From Pseudomonadota bacterium (GTDB lineage: Bacteria; Pseudomonadota; Alphaproteobacteria; Rhizobiales; Xanthobacteraceae), in NCBI GenBank assembly GCA_023432885.1, contig JAEZEU010000341.1, positions 1-7,063 on the forward strand: 7,063 bases of DNA, written 5' to 3'. How positions within the stretch are numbered: position 1 is the first letter of the stretch; every line of letters begins with the position of its first letter. The translations under genes were made by a program, and so were the position numbers. The notes under the pieces were generated by a model, which was not told where the DNA came from, did no database searches, and saw nothing but the letters and a program-made list of their open reading frames with translations. Shown here piece after piece: positions 1-6,637 of this stretch.

Positions 1-4
1 TTCA

Positions 5-883
5 GTGACCACGGCCACGTTGGCCGCTCCGTTGAGGAAAGTGGCGCGCAATCGCTCGGCGTATCGCGCGCTGCTCCTCGTTGCGCCCGCCCTGATACTG
101 CTTCTGTATTTCTTCGTCGCCCTGACGACGGTGCTGTCGTTCAGTATGACGGATGCGGCGGGCCGCCTGACTTTCAGCAATTTTTCTGATTTCCTCGCCA
201 ACGCGCGGTTTCGAACGTTTCTTTTCAGGTCTGCGTGGATCGCGCTTTACACCACCGCCATCACCCTGATCCTTGGGTTTCCGATCGCCTATGTGATGAG
301 CCGGGGATCTCAACGGCTGGCATCGATCGTGACGCTCGTGCTCGCGATCCAGTTCTTCTCGATCTATGTCGTCAAGATGTACGGCTGGATGCTCGTGCTT
401 GGCAACAATGGTATCATCAACCGCTGGATGATGGCGATAGGATTGACCGACGCGCCCGTTAAGCTGATGTACAACGAGATGGGCGTGGCTATCGGCCTGT
501 TTGCTTCCTCGCTTCCTTTGATGGTCTTTCCAATCAGTTCGGTGCTCCAGAACGTCAGTACGCAGTACGAAGAAGCCGCGAAGGGACTCGGCGCGAGCTC
601 TTGGTCGGCCTTCTGGCGCGTCACGGTTCCGTTGAGCATGCCGGGCCTGGTCGGCGGCGCCGTGCTGACATTCGTCTTCTGTTTCACCGCTTACCTCACG
701 CCAGCGCTCCTGGGCGGCGGCACGTTCCGCATGATTGGCAATCTGATCTATGACCAGGCTACGGTCGGCTTCAACTATCGGGTCGCCGGCGTCGCTGCGG
801 TCGTGACATTGATGGTCAGTCTCTTTGTGGTGTTTGGCATCAACAGCCTCGGCGCGCGCCTGCAGAGTGGGGAACGCAAATGA
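5..883 (+). CDS. ABC transporter permease, PotB-like (spermidine/putrescine family)
   Basis: This is an inner-membrane permease subunit of an ABC importer of the spermidine/putrescine (PotB) family, which also handles other small organic solutes; the substrate cannot be read from it. The 292 residues match the family length. Hydrophobic segments lie near residues 20-46, 76-98, 105-132, 160-181, 213-237 and 260-282, giving six membrane spans. The cytoplasmic EAA loop that docks on the ATPase is clear: EEAAKGLGAS starts at residue 189 and the loop ends in VTVPLSMPG (207-214). The start is a GTG at base 5. The window begins too close to show a ribosome binding site, but a TGA at 6-8 in another frame would fit a GTGA overlap with an upstream gene. 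Its own stop overlaps the next permease by ATGA, so the two are translationally coupled. The ATPase and binding protein are not in the window. The family call is firm; the substrate is unknown. Confidence 0.93.
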   Translation: MTTATLAAPLRKVARNRSAYRALLLVAPALILLLYFFVALTTVLSFSMTDAAGRLTFSNFSDFLANARFRTFLFRSAWIALYTTAITLILGFPIAYVMSRGSQRLASIVTLVLAIQFFSIYVVKMYGWMLVLGNNGIINRWMMAIGLTDAPVKLMYNEMGVAIGLFASSLPLMVFPISSVLQNVSTQYEEAAKGLGASSWSAFWRVTVPLSMPGLVGGAVLTFVFCFTAYLTPALLGGGTFRMIGNLIYDQATVGFNYRVAGVAAVVTLMVSLFVVFGINSLGARLQSGERK

Positions 884-1674
884 GCAAAGCGTCCAGCGAC
901 CCCATCTACACTGTCAGCCTGGTCATCACCGCGATCGTCCTCTTTACGGTGACGATGCCCCTGATCGTGACGTTTGGAACGGCATTCAATCCCACCACGC
1001 AGGCAGCATTCCCGCCGACCGGGTTTTCCCTGCGATGGTTCGAAAACGTCTTCAAGCGCCCGGAATTCGTGGGGCCGTTCTACCGGAGCATGGCGCTCGC
1101 CGTCGCTTCCGGGCTTTGTGCGATGACGCTGGGCACCATGTGTGCTGTTGCCCTCACCAAGTATCGGTTCAAGGGACGTGACGCCATCGATGCCGTCCTG
1201 ATGTCGCCCTTGATTGTCCCTCAGGTAATCCTTGGTCTGTCGTTCCTTGTCTTCAGCGTGCGTTTCAGGGCCCTCGGCAGCTTGGGCACGCTCATGGTCC
1301 TGCACTGCGTCCTGACACTGCCTTACGCGGTGCGCGTCATCCGCGCATCGCTGCAAAGCATCAGTCTGACTCCGGAGGAGGCGGGTATCGGTCTCGGCGC
1401 ATCGCCCGCCAGAAGCTTCCTCCTGGTCACGCTGCCGCAGATCAAATCGGGCATCTTCGCGGCGAGCTTCTTCTGCTTCGTGATATCGTTCGACAACTTC
1501 ACTGCGACGGCATTCCTCGCGCAGAGCAACACGACGCTCCCGGTCGAGATTTATTTCTATATCGAGACCCGTGTCGACCCCACCATCGCTGCGATGGCCG
1601 CGCTGATGATGCTCGGAACGATCTTCTTCGTGATGGTTATCGACCGCGTGGTTGGCATCAAAAAGATCACCTGA
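880..1674 (+). CDS. ABC transporter permease, PotC-like
   Basis: This is the second permease subunit, expected to pair with the preceding one as the PotB/PotC heterodimer in the inner membrane. It has 264 residues, normal for PotC. Membrane spans fall near residues 10-34, 70-93, 104-127, 136-156, 191-213 and 236-257. The periplasmic stretch after the first span carries PPTGFSLRWFENVF (45-58), a typical PotC-family signature. The EAA loop is EEAGIGLGAS (166-175) followed by LLVTLPQIKSG (181-191). The ATG sits in an ATGA overlap with the upstream stop, and GGGGA at 869-873 lies 6 bases before it, a good Shine-Dalgarno sequence. The two-permease order with a 4-base overlap is standard for this transporter family. 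A separate 63-base gap follows before the molybdenum enzyme gene, so co-transcription is likely but not shown. Confidence 0.93.
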   Translation: MSKASSDPIYTVSLVITAIVLFTVTMPLIVTFGTAFNPTTQAAFPPTGFSLRWFENVFKRPEFVGPFYRSMALAVASGLCAMTLGTMCAVALTKYRFKGRDAIDAVLMSPLIVPQVILGLSFLVFSVRFRALGSLGTLMVLHCVLTLPYAVRVIRASLQSISLTPEEAGIGLGASPARSFLLVTLPQIKSGIFAASFFCFVISFDNFTATAFLAQSNTTLPVEIYFYIETRVDPTIAAMAALMMLGTIFFVMVIDRVVGIKKIT

Positions 1675-1675
1675 T

Positions 1676-1723
1676 GCGGTGCGCTGACGAGTGCAGACTC
1701 GAGAGCGTAGCTTCGTCACCCGC
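1676..1723 (+). other. Imperfect inverted repeat between permease and molybdenum subunit genes
   Basis: Most of the 63-base gap can fold into one stem. GCGG (1676-1679) can pair with CCGC (1720-1723), and TGACGA (1685-1690) with TCGTCA (1713-1718), with a G-U pair possible at 1691/1712. The two helices are separated by an asymmetric bulge, and the loop is about 20 bases. No T-tract follows, so it is a poor intrinsic terminator. It could be a processing or stability element between cistrons, or chance. Confidence 0.3.
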
Positions 1724-1737
1724 AGGATTCGGACGCA

Positions 1738-4038
1738 ATGCACAGTGAACACTCAGTCGTAGGCAAAAGACTTCCGCGGATGGATGGTGCGGGCAAGGTC
1801 ACCGGGACGACGGGATTTGGCACCGACTTCGCGCTGCCGGGCATGCTTCATGGAAAATTGTGCCGCAGCCCGCATGCCCACGCACGCATCATCCGCATAG
1901 ACACCGAGGCCGCCCGCCGAATGCCGGGCGTTCGCGGCGTGATTACCGCTGCCGACGTGCCCTGCAAGCGCTATGGGTCCTTCATAAAGGACATGGAGGT
2001 CTTTGCCTCCTCGAAGGTGCTGTTTATAGGTCAGCCTGTCGCCGGTGTGGTGGCCCGCACCGTAGAGGAGGCGGAGCGCGCCGCGGCGGCCATCCAGATC
2101 GAGTATGAGCCTCTGCCGGGTGTGTTCGACGTCGAGGCGGCGCTGAAGGAAGATAGTCCGCTCGTCCACGAAGACCTGCTATCCTATCAAGCTGTTCCAA
2201 TCGTACGGCGGCAGGGAAACATCTCTAACCGTTCGATGCTACGCGTCGGCGATGTCGAAGCAGGGTTTGCGCAATCTGCGCGCATCTTCACCAACCGCTT
2301 CGAAACCAGCATGGTTCATCCCGGATACACCGAGCCGCGTGCCGCGGTGGCGACGTACGAATCGGACGGACGTCTCACGGTATGGTCGAATACCCAGCTG
2401 CCGTTCGAGCAGCAAAGCATGCTGGCCGATATCCTTCTGATTCCGGCATCTCAGATCCGCGTGATCTGCACCACGATCGGTGGCGGTTTCGGCGGTAAGC
2501 TACGCCTCGGCGTCGAGCACTATGTGGCTCTGCTCGCGAAGAATTGCGGCAGGCCTGTCAAGATGGTGACGACCACCGAGGAGGAGATGATCGCGGCGTA
2601 TCCGCGTCAGCCGGTGATCGTCGAGTTGAAGACGGGAGTCACCGAAGATGGCCGCATTCTCGCCAAGCAAGGCCGGGTGATCGTCGATACTGGAGCGACT
2701 TCCGGCTCCGGCGTTGGCGTAGGCTCGAGTTCGGCTCTGATCCTTTCCGGCCCCTACAAGATCCCGAATTTGCTGATCGAGGGCCTTTCCGTCTACACGA
2801 ACAAGACTCCCACCGGATCGTTCCGTGCGCCTTCGGGACCGCAGGCGAATTTCGCCGTCGAATCCCAGATGGATATCATTGCCGAGGCGATTGGCCTCGA
2901 TCCGCTGGAATTCCGCCTGCGTAATATCCTGCGCGACGGGGATACTGCGCCGAACGGTCAGGTGCTGCCGAAGGTCAGCCTCGAGGAATGCTTGGTGAAG
3001 GCCGCCGATGCAATCGGCTGGTCGGATCGCAAACCCGGGCCAGGCCGGGCGAAGGGCATCGCCTGCAGCTGGTGGACGACGACGTCCGGCTCATCTGGCG
3101 TGTATGTGAAGATTACTGCGGATGGGCGAGTTCAGCTCAATACGGGATGTGCCGAAATAGGCACGGGCGCACTCACCGGCGCGTGCCAGATCCTGGCGGA
3201 GGATCTCGGCGTTAATCTCTCCGACGTCAGCGTGGTAAGCGCCGATAGCGCTTCGACGCCGTTCGACTACGGTGCGCAGGGAAGCCGGACCGCGTTTGCC
3301 GTTGGAAATGCGTGCCGCTCGGCGGCCGCCCGATTGAAAAAGGACGCCGTTGCAATTGCCGCAAGGTTGCTCGGTGTGGCGGAAGACAGGCTTTCCTACG
3401 GTCGCGGCGAGGTCTCCGGCGAGGGCAAATCGGTTACGCTAGCCAGGATCGCCGCGCAATCCCAGCTCTCGGGCGGCGGGCTGATCGCGCACGGCACCTA
3501 CATCGCTCCGCCGACCGTTTATGACGCGAAGCGCAGCGAGCATATGGTGATCACCACGCTCAATTCTCCGAGCTTTCACGCGCATGCCGCAGACCTGTCG
3601 GTCGATCCGGATACCGGCGAAGTGCTGATCCATGATTATGTCGTGGCGCAGGACGTCGGTTTCGCCATCAACCCGATGTATATCGAAGGGCAGATCGAAG
3701 GCGGTGTCGTGCAGGGCTTGGGGCAGGCGCTGTACGAGGAGATCGTCAGCTATGACGGGCGTGTCGCGAACGCCAACCTGACCGATTACAAGATGCCGAC
3801 ATGTGTCGACGCGCCCCGTATCCGGTCAATTCTCGTCGAATCTCCAAGCGAGAACGGTCCGTATGGCGCCAAGGGCGTCGGCGAACCGCCGGTAATCGAA
3901 CCGCCTGCAACCATTGCGAATGCAATTGCGGCTGCCTCCGGCGCTCGTGTTTGCAAGCTTCCCATGACGGCGGAGCGGATCGTTTCGCAGATGCCGTCGA
4001 TCCGGGCAGACTCCCGTCAATCCGCCGTTGTAGAATGA
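1738..4038 (+). CDS. Xanthine dehydrogenase-family molybdopterin-binding subunit
   Basis: This is the large catalytic subunit of a molybdenum hydroxylase (xanthine oxidase family; CoxL/XdhB type), which hydroxylates a carbon of an aldehyde, N-heterocycle or acyl-CoA using water. It has 766 residues, the usual length for the separate large subunit. The N-terminal hammerhead domain covers about residues 15-130, with GQPVAGVVA at 98-106. The first cofactor domain includes HPGYTEPRAAVA (from 194), GGGFGGK (248-254) and FRAPSGPQ (362-369). The second covers about residues 425-720 and ends with GAKGVGEPP, whose Glu716 is the expected catalytic base. The CoxL-specific cysteine active-site loop is absent, so it is not a CO dehydrogenase. 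The ATG is the first in-frame start after a TAG at 1708-1710, and AGGA at 1724-1727 gives a moderate ribosome site. Genes for the [2Fe-2S] and FAD subunits, normally adjacent, are not within the window. The substrate is not predictable from sequence alone. Confidence 0.93.
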   Translation: MHSEHSVVGKRLPRMDGAGKVTGTTGFGTDFALPGMLHGKLCRSPHAHARIIRIDTEAARRMPGVRGVITAADVPCKRYGSFIKDMEVFASSKVLFIGQPVAGVVARTVEEAERAAAAIQIEYEPLPGVFDVEAALKEDSPLVHEDLLSYQAVPIVRRQGNISNRSMLRVGDVEAGFAQSARIFTNRFETSMVHPGYTEPRAAVATYESDGRLTVWSNTQLPFEQQSMLADILLIPASQIRVICTTIGGGFGGKLRLGVEHYVALLAKNCGRPVKMVTTTEEEMIAAYPRQPVIVELKTGVTEDGRILAKQGRVIVDTGATSGSGVGVGSSSALILSGPYKIPNLLIEGLSVYTNKTPTGSFRAPSGPQANFAVESQMDIIAEAIGLDPLEFRLRNILRDGDTAPNGQVLPKVSLEECLVKAADAIGWSDRKPGPGRAKGIACSWWTTTSGSSGVYVKITADGRVQLNTGCAEIGTGALTGACQILAEDLGVNLSDVSVVSADSASTPFDYGAQGSRTAFAVGNACRSAAARLKKDAVAIAARLLGVAEDRLSYGRGEVSGEGKSVTLARIAAQSQLSGGGLIAHGTYIAPPTVYDAKRSEHMVITTLNSPSFHAHAADLSVDPDTGEVLIHDYVVAQDVGFAINPMYIEGQIEGGVVQGLGQALYEEIVSYDGRVANANLTDYKMPTCVDAPRIRSILVESPSENGPYGAKGVGEPPVIEPPATIANAIAAASGARVCKLPMTAERIVSQMPSIRADSRQSAVVE

Positions 4039-4048
4039 AGAGCAGCAG

Positions 4049-4678
4049 ATGAAGATCGAATCCTCGCGCCTTGACACGGTTCAAGCCTACAAGCTGCTCA
4101 GCGGCATCGTCGTCCCGCGTCCCATCGCCTGGGTCACGACGAAAAGCAGTCCGACTGTCGTCAATCTCGCGCCGTTCAGCTGCTTCACATTCGTGTCGAG
4201 CAATCCGCCGATGGTCGGATTCAATGTCGGCGTGAAGGCCTCCGGGTTGAAAGATACGGCGGTGAATATCGCCGCTAATGGCGAGTATGTTGTCAACATC
4301 GCAGACGATTCCATGATCGCCAAAGTCCATGGAAGCTCGGCAGAATTTCCGCCGGACCAGAGTGAGACAGAGAATTTGGGATTGGCGACGGTGCCGAGTG
4401 ACTATATCGATTGTCCGCGGCTAAGGGACGTTCCCATCAGCATGGAATGCCGGTTCGAATCCGCAACGCGGTTCGGCCGGGGAGATACCCAATTCATCGT
4501 GGGCGAGATCATCTGCTTCCATATCCGGGACGATCTGTACCAGAGCGGCAAAATCCAAACCGCGAACCTGCGGCCGATCTGCCGCATCGCCGGCCCGAAC
4601 TATGCGTTTCTCGGCGAGATCGTGACGCAGAGCGCCCTGGGCACCTGGGGCCCGCCCGGCTCGTCGACGGACTGGTAG
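4049..4678 (+). CDS. Flavin reductase-like FMN-binding split-barrel protein
   Basis: This is a cytoplasmic protein of the flavin reductase-like family (DIM6/NtaB, COG1853 type), members of which bind FMN and either reduce free flavin with NAD(P)H for a partner monooxygenase or act as flavoproteins themselves. It has 209 residues, typical of the family. Visible signatures are PRPIAWV (23-29), NLAPFSCF (39-46), NPPM (52-55), KDTAVNI (68-74), EYVVNI (79-84), GRGDTQFIVGEI (143-154) and CRIAGPNYAFLGE (178-190). It starts 10 bases after the molybdenum subunit stop, with a purine-rich GAAGAG upstream as a weak ribosome site; an in-frame TAG at 4031-4033 rules out a longer start. The spacing indicates one operon with the Mo enzyme. 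It may feed reduced flavin to an unseen luciferase-like oxygenase. Assignment to the F420-binding FDOR branch of the split-barrel fold cannot be excluded without a structural or tree comparison. Confidence 0.88.
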   Translation: MKIESSRLDTVQAYKLLSGIVVPRPIAWVTTKSSPTVVNLAPFSCFTFVSSNPPMVGFNVGVKASGLKDTAVNIAANGEYVVNIADDSMIAKVHGSSAEFPPDQSETENLGLATVPSDYIDCPRLRDVPISMECRFESATRFGRGDTQFIVGEIICFHIRDDLYQSGKIQTANLRPICRIAGPNYAFLGEIVTQSALGTWGPPGSSTDW

Positions 4679-4737
4679 ACGGCGTGAGACACCGAGAATG
4701 GTGCAGGTGTATCCAGGCCCACCTCAAAAGACATGCG

Positions 4738-4762
4738 CGGTCGGCCGTTCCGATCTCGACCG
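4738..4762 (+). other. Inverted repeat in the gap before cofE
   Basis: CGGTCG (4738-4743) is the exact reverse complement of CGACCG (4757-4762), separated by 13 bases. The flanking GCG (4735-4737) and CGC (4765-4767) could extend the stem across a 2-base bulge. It lies in the 113-base gene-free gap between the flavin reductase gene and cofE. No T-run follows, so it is not a convincing terminator. It may be part of the cofE leader or chance in GC-rich DNA. Confidence 0.3.
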
Positions 4763-4779
4763 GCACGCGGCTATAGGGT

Positions 4780-4802
4780 AGGGATCGCGCGATGGCGCGA
4801 TC
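4780..4802 (+). promoter_or_regulatory. Shine-Dalgarno plus start-codon hairpin of cofE
   Basis: AGGGA at 4780-4784 is a well-spaced ribosome site, 7 bases before the ATG at 4792. GATCGCGC (4783-4790) is a perfect reverse complement of GCGCGATC (4795-4802), leaving the 4-base loop GATG that contains the initiation codon. The stem has 8 pairs, six of them G-C, and its left arm begins inside the ribosome site. If it forms in the mRNA it should limit initiation at cofE. The right arm also encodes residues 2-4, so codon constraint or chance is an alternative explanation. Confidence 0.5.
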
Positions 4803-5556
4803 GATCACATACACGGCTTTGCCGAATATTCCCCTCGTGGAGCCGGGCGATGACCTGTCGATGATTATCAAGGCAGGCCTCGCAGAGGCTGCCCTTGCCC
4901 TTCAGGACGGCGATGTCATCGTGCTGGCACAGAAAATCGTCTCGAAGTCGGAGAATCGCTACGTCGATCTCGCAACCGTTATTCCTTCGCCCAGGGCAAA
5001 GGAACTCGCAGCGGTGACCGGCAAGGACCCACGCCACCTTGAAGTCGTGCTGCGAGAGTCCAGTGAAGTCCTGCGAGCCAAGCCCAACGTCATCATCGTC
5101 GCGCATCGGCTTGGATTCGTGATGGCCAATGCGGGTATCGACGAGTCCAACATCATGCAAGACGGCGGGCACCGCGTGCTGCTGCTTCCCGAGGACCCGA
5201 ACCGCTCCTGTCAGCAGTTGAAGCGCCGGCTTGAGGCCGGCACCTCGGTATCAATTGGTGTCGTTATGAACGACAGCTTTGGTCGCGCCTGGCGCAACGG
5301 AGTGGTCGGCGTTGCGATAGGCACGGCAGGCATCGCCTCGCTTCACAGCATGATCGGGAAACCTGATCTCTTCGGACGTCCAATGATGGTCACCGAGATC
5401 GCTGTCGCAGACGAGCTGGCCGCCGCCGCCTCGCTCCTGATGGGGCAAGGGCGAGAGGGGACACCCGTTGTTCACGTCCGCGGCTTTATGAATCCGTCCG
5501 AGCCGTCCGATGCCTCGACGCTGATCCGCGCCAAGGCAACGGATATGTTTCGCTGA
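4792..5556 (+). CDS. cofE: Coenzyme F420-0:L-glutamate ligase CofE
   Basis: CofE uses GTP to attach L-glutamate residues to F420-0, making the polyglutamate tail of coenzyme F420 in the cytoplasm. The 254 residues correspond to the single-domain archaeal type; the C-terminal nitroreductase-like domain fused in mycobacterial FbiB is absent. Family signatures are seen in order: ALPNIPLVEPGDDL (9-22), DGDVIVLAQKIVSKSENR (39-56), GFVMANAGIDESN (108-120), LLPEDPNRS (131-139), NDSFGRAWRNG (160-170) and VAIGTAGI (174-181), then TEIAVADELAAAASLLMG (201-218) and VVHVRG (226-231). Asp117 and Asp161 fit the acidic metal/GTP-site positions of the family. ATG 4792 is the first start after an in-frame TAG at 4774-4776, and the conserved region begins only a few residues later, so the start is secure. 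The gene follows a 113-base gap and precedes cofD by 12 bases in the same frame. The identification is strong; the number of glutamates added is unknown. Confidence 0.94.
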   Translation: MARSITYTALPNIPLVEPGDDLSMIIKAGLAEAALALQDGDVIVLAQKIVSKSENRYVDLATVIPSPRAKELAAVTGKDPRHLEVVLRESSEVLRAKPNVIIVAHRLGFVMANAGIDESNIMQDGGHRVLLLPEDPNRSCQQLKRRLEAGTSVSIGVVMNDSFGRAWRNGVVGVAIGTAGIASLHSMIGKPDLFGRPMMVTEIAVADELAAAASLLMGQGREGTPVVHVRGFMNPSEPSDASTLIRAKATDMFR

Positions 5557-5558
5557 AC

Positions 5559-5563
5559 GAGGA
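5559..5563 (+). promoter_or_regulatory. Ribosome binding site bearing on the cofD start
   Basis: GAGGA lies just after the cofE stop. Two consecutive GTG codons follow, at 5569 and 5572, with spacings of 5 and 8 bases. The second is the better-spaced start, so cofD may begin one codon later than annotated. The sequence cannot settle this. No ATG exists in frame between the cofE stop and the conserved N-terminus. Confidence 0.6.
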
Positions 5564-5568
5564 TCCGG

Positions 5569-6528
5569 GTGGTGGTCGACGGACTCGACATCTTCTCAAA
5601 GAAAGTTGTAGCGATCTGTGGCGGAGTGGGGGGCGCAAAACTCGCGCTAGGACTTCAACAACTCCTGGGGCCTCGCCTTGTCGTAGTCGTCAATGTCGGT
5701 GACGATTTCGATCACCTCGGTCTGAGGATTTGTCCTGATCTGGACACGGTCATCTACACCTTGGCGCGATTGAGCGATGAGACGCGCGGCTGGGGTCGCG
5801 CGAATGAGACATGGAATTTCATGCGCGCTTTACGCGAGCTCGGCGGCGAGGACTGGTTTGCGCTGGGCGATCAGGACCTTGCGCTTCATGTTGAGCGCAC
5901 CCGCCGGCTGGCCGCGGGCGAAAGTCTGACGTCAATCATCGACTCAATTCGGCGCCGCCTCGGAATTGAGGCAACGATATTGCCTGTAACTGACGACGTT
6001 CTGCGCACCAAGGTTGAGACTGACGTCGGTATTCTCGATTTTCAGCGCTACTTCGTCGAGCATCGTTGTGCCCCGCGTGTTCATTCTATCTCGTTTGAAG
6101 GCGCGGATCGAGCGCGAGTTGGTCGGGGTGTCTACGGGGCCTTAACGTCGGCGGAGCTTGGCGCCATCGTGATCTGCCCGTCAAACCCTTACCTCAGCGT
6201 CGATCCTATACTGGCTGTGCCGGAACTGCGTGCAGCGCTTCGGGCGCGACGTGTGCCAGCGGTGGCTGTTTCACCAATCATCGGTGGACAGGCAGTGAAG
6301 GGGCCGACGGCGAAGATCATGAGCGAGCTGGCGATCGAAGCCAATTCGTTGACCATCGCGACGCATTATTCCGGGCTCATAGATGGGCTCGTGATCGATG
6401 AAAGCGATGCCGCGGAGGCGGCGTCGCTGCCGGTCGTTACTCACGTTGCGCGGACATTGATGACTGATTTTGCATCGCGCGTCGAATTGGCGAGGCGCAC
6501 GGTCGCTTTCGCTACGGAACTGGGCTAA
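5569..6528 (+). CDS. cofD: 2-phospho-L-lactate (or 3-phosphoglycerate-type) transferase CofD
   Basis: CofD transfers the phospho-three-carbon acid moiety from a guanosine-diphosphate-activated donor to FO, forming F420-0 or a variant of it (FbiA in mycobacteria). It has 319 residues, the normal family length. Motifs in order are GGVGGAKLALGL (18-29), VNVGDDFDHLGLRICPDLDT (41-60), GWGRANETW (74-82), ALGDQDLALHVERTRRL (98-114), PVTDDVLRTKVETD (139-152), LDFQRYFVEHRCAPRV (156-171), CPSNPYLSVDPI (203-214) and SPIIGGQAVKGPTAKIM (235-251). Start is GTG at 5569 or 5572, set by GAGGA at 5559-5563. It is 12 bases downstream of cofE and in the same reading frame, separated only by the TGA stop. Whether the donor carries phospholactate, phosphoenolpyruvate or 3-phosphoglycerate cannot be told here; the last is known from Paraburkholderia rhizoxinica. 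cofC, which makes the donor, is not in the window. No strong intrinsic terminator follows. Confidence 0.94.
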   Translation: MVVDGLDIFSKKVVAICGGVGGAKLALGLQQLLGPRLVVVVNVGDDFDHLGLRICPDLDTVIYTLARLSDETRGWGRANETWNFMRALRELGGEDWFALGDQDLALHVERTRRLAAGESLTSIIDSIRRRLGIEATILPVTDDVLRTKVETDVGILDFQRYFVEHRCAPRVHSISFEGADRARVGRGVYGALTSAELGAIVICPSNPYLSVDPILAVPELRAALRARRVPAVAVSPIIGGQAVKGPTAKIMSELAIEANSLTIATHYSGLIDGLVIDESDAAEAASLPVVTHVARTLMTDFASRVELARRTVAFATELG

Positions 6529-6637
6529 GGGGCCGGCGTGGAGCGGTTAGCTTCGAGAGCCGAACCTTGCCCGCAGTCTACCTGTCCATTGAAAGTAAGG
6601 CCTCTGTCGACCCGAGATCGGAGCGGAAACCTCGGTC

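Noticed and set aside
1..8. TGA at 6-8 as the end of an upstream gene
   Set aside because: A GTGA overlap with an upstream transporter gene is plausible, but only two codons are visible, too little to annotate.
775..1752. Long reverse-strand open frame of 325 codons over the permease genes
   Set aside because: It is the antisense shadow of two overlapping permease genes; the product is dominated by Arg, His, Asp and Glu with no domain.
3746..4330. Reverse-strand open frame of 194 codons across the Mo subunit/flavin reductase junction
   Set aside because: It is antisense to two genes with strong family motifs and its translation is low-complexity.
4452..4462. GGTTCGAATCC, which resembles a tRNA T-loop
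   Set aside because: The flanking bases do not form a T-stem or acceptor stem, and the stretch lies inside the well-supported flavin reductase gene, encoding residues RFES.
6529..6567. Possible intrinsic terminator right after cofD
   Set aside because: Only a weak interrupted stem (GGTT/AACC with a 3-bp inner helix) is present and no T-tract follows, so it does not meet terminator criteria.
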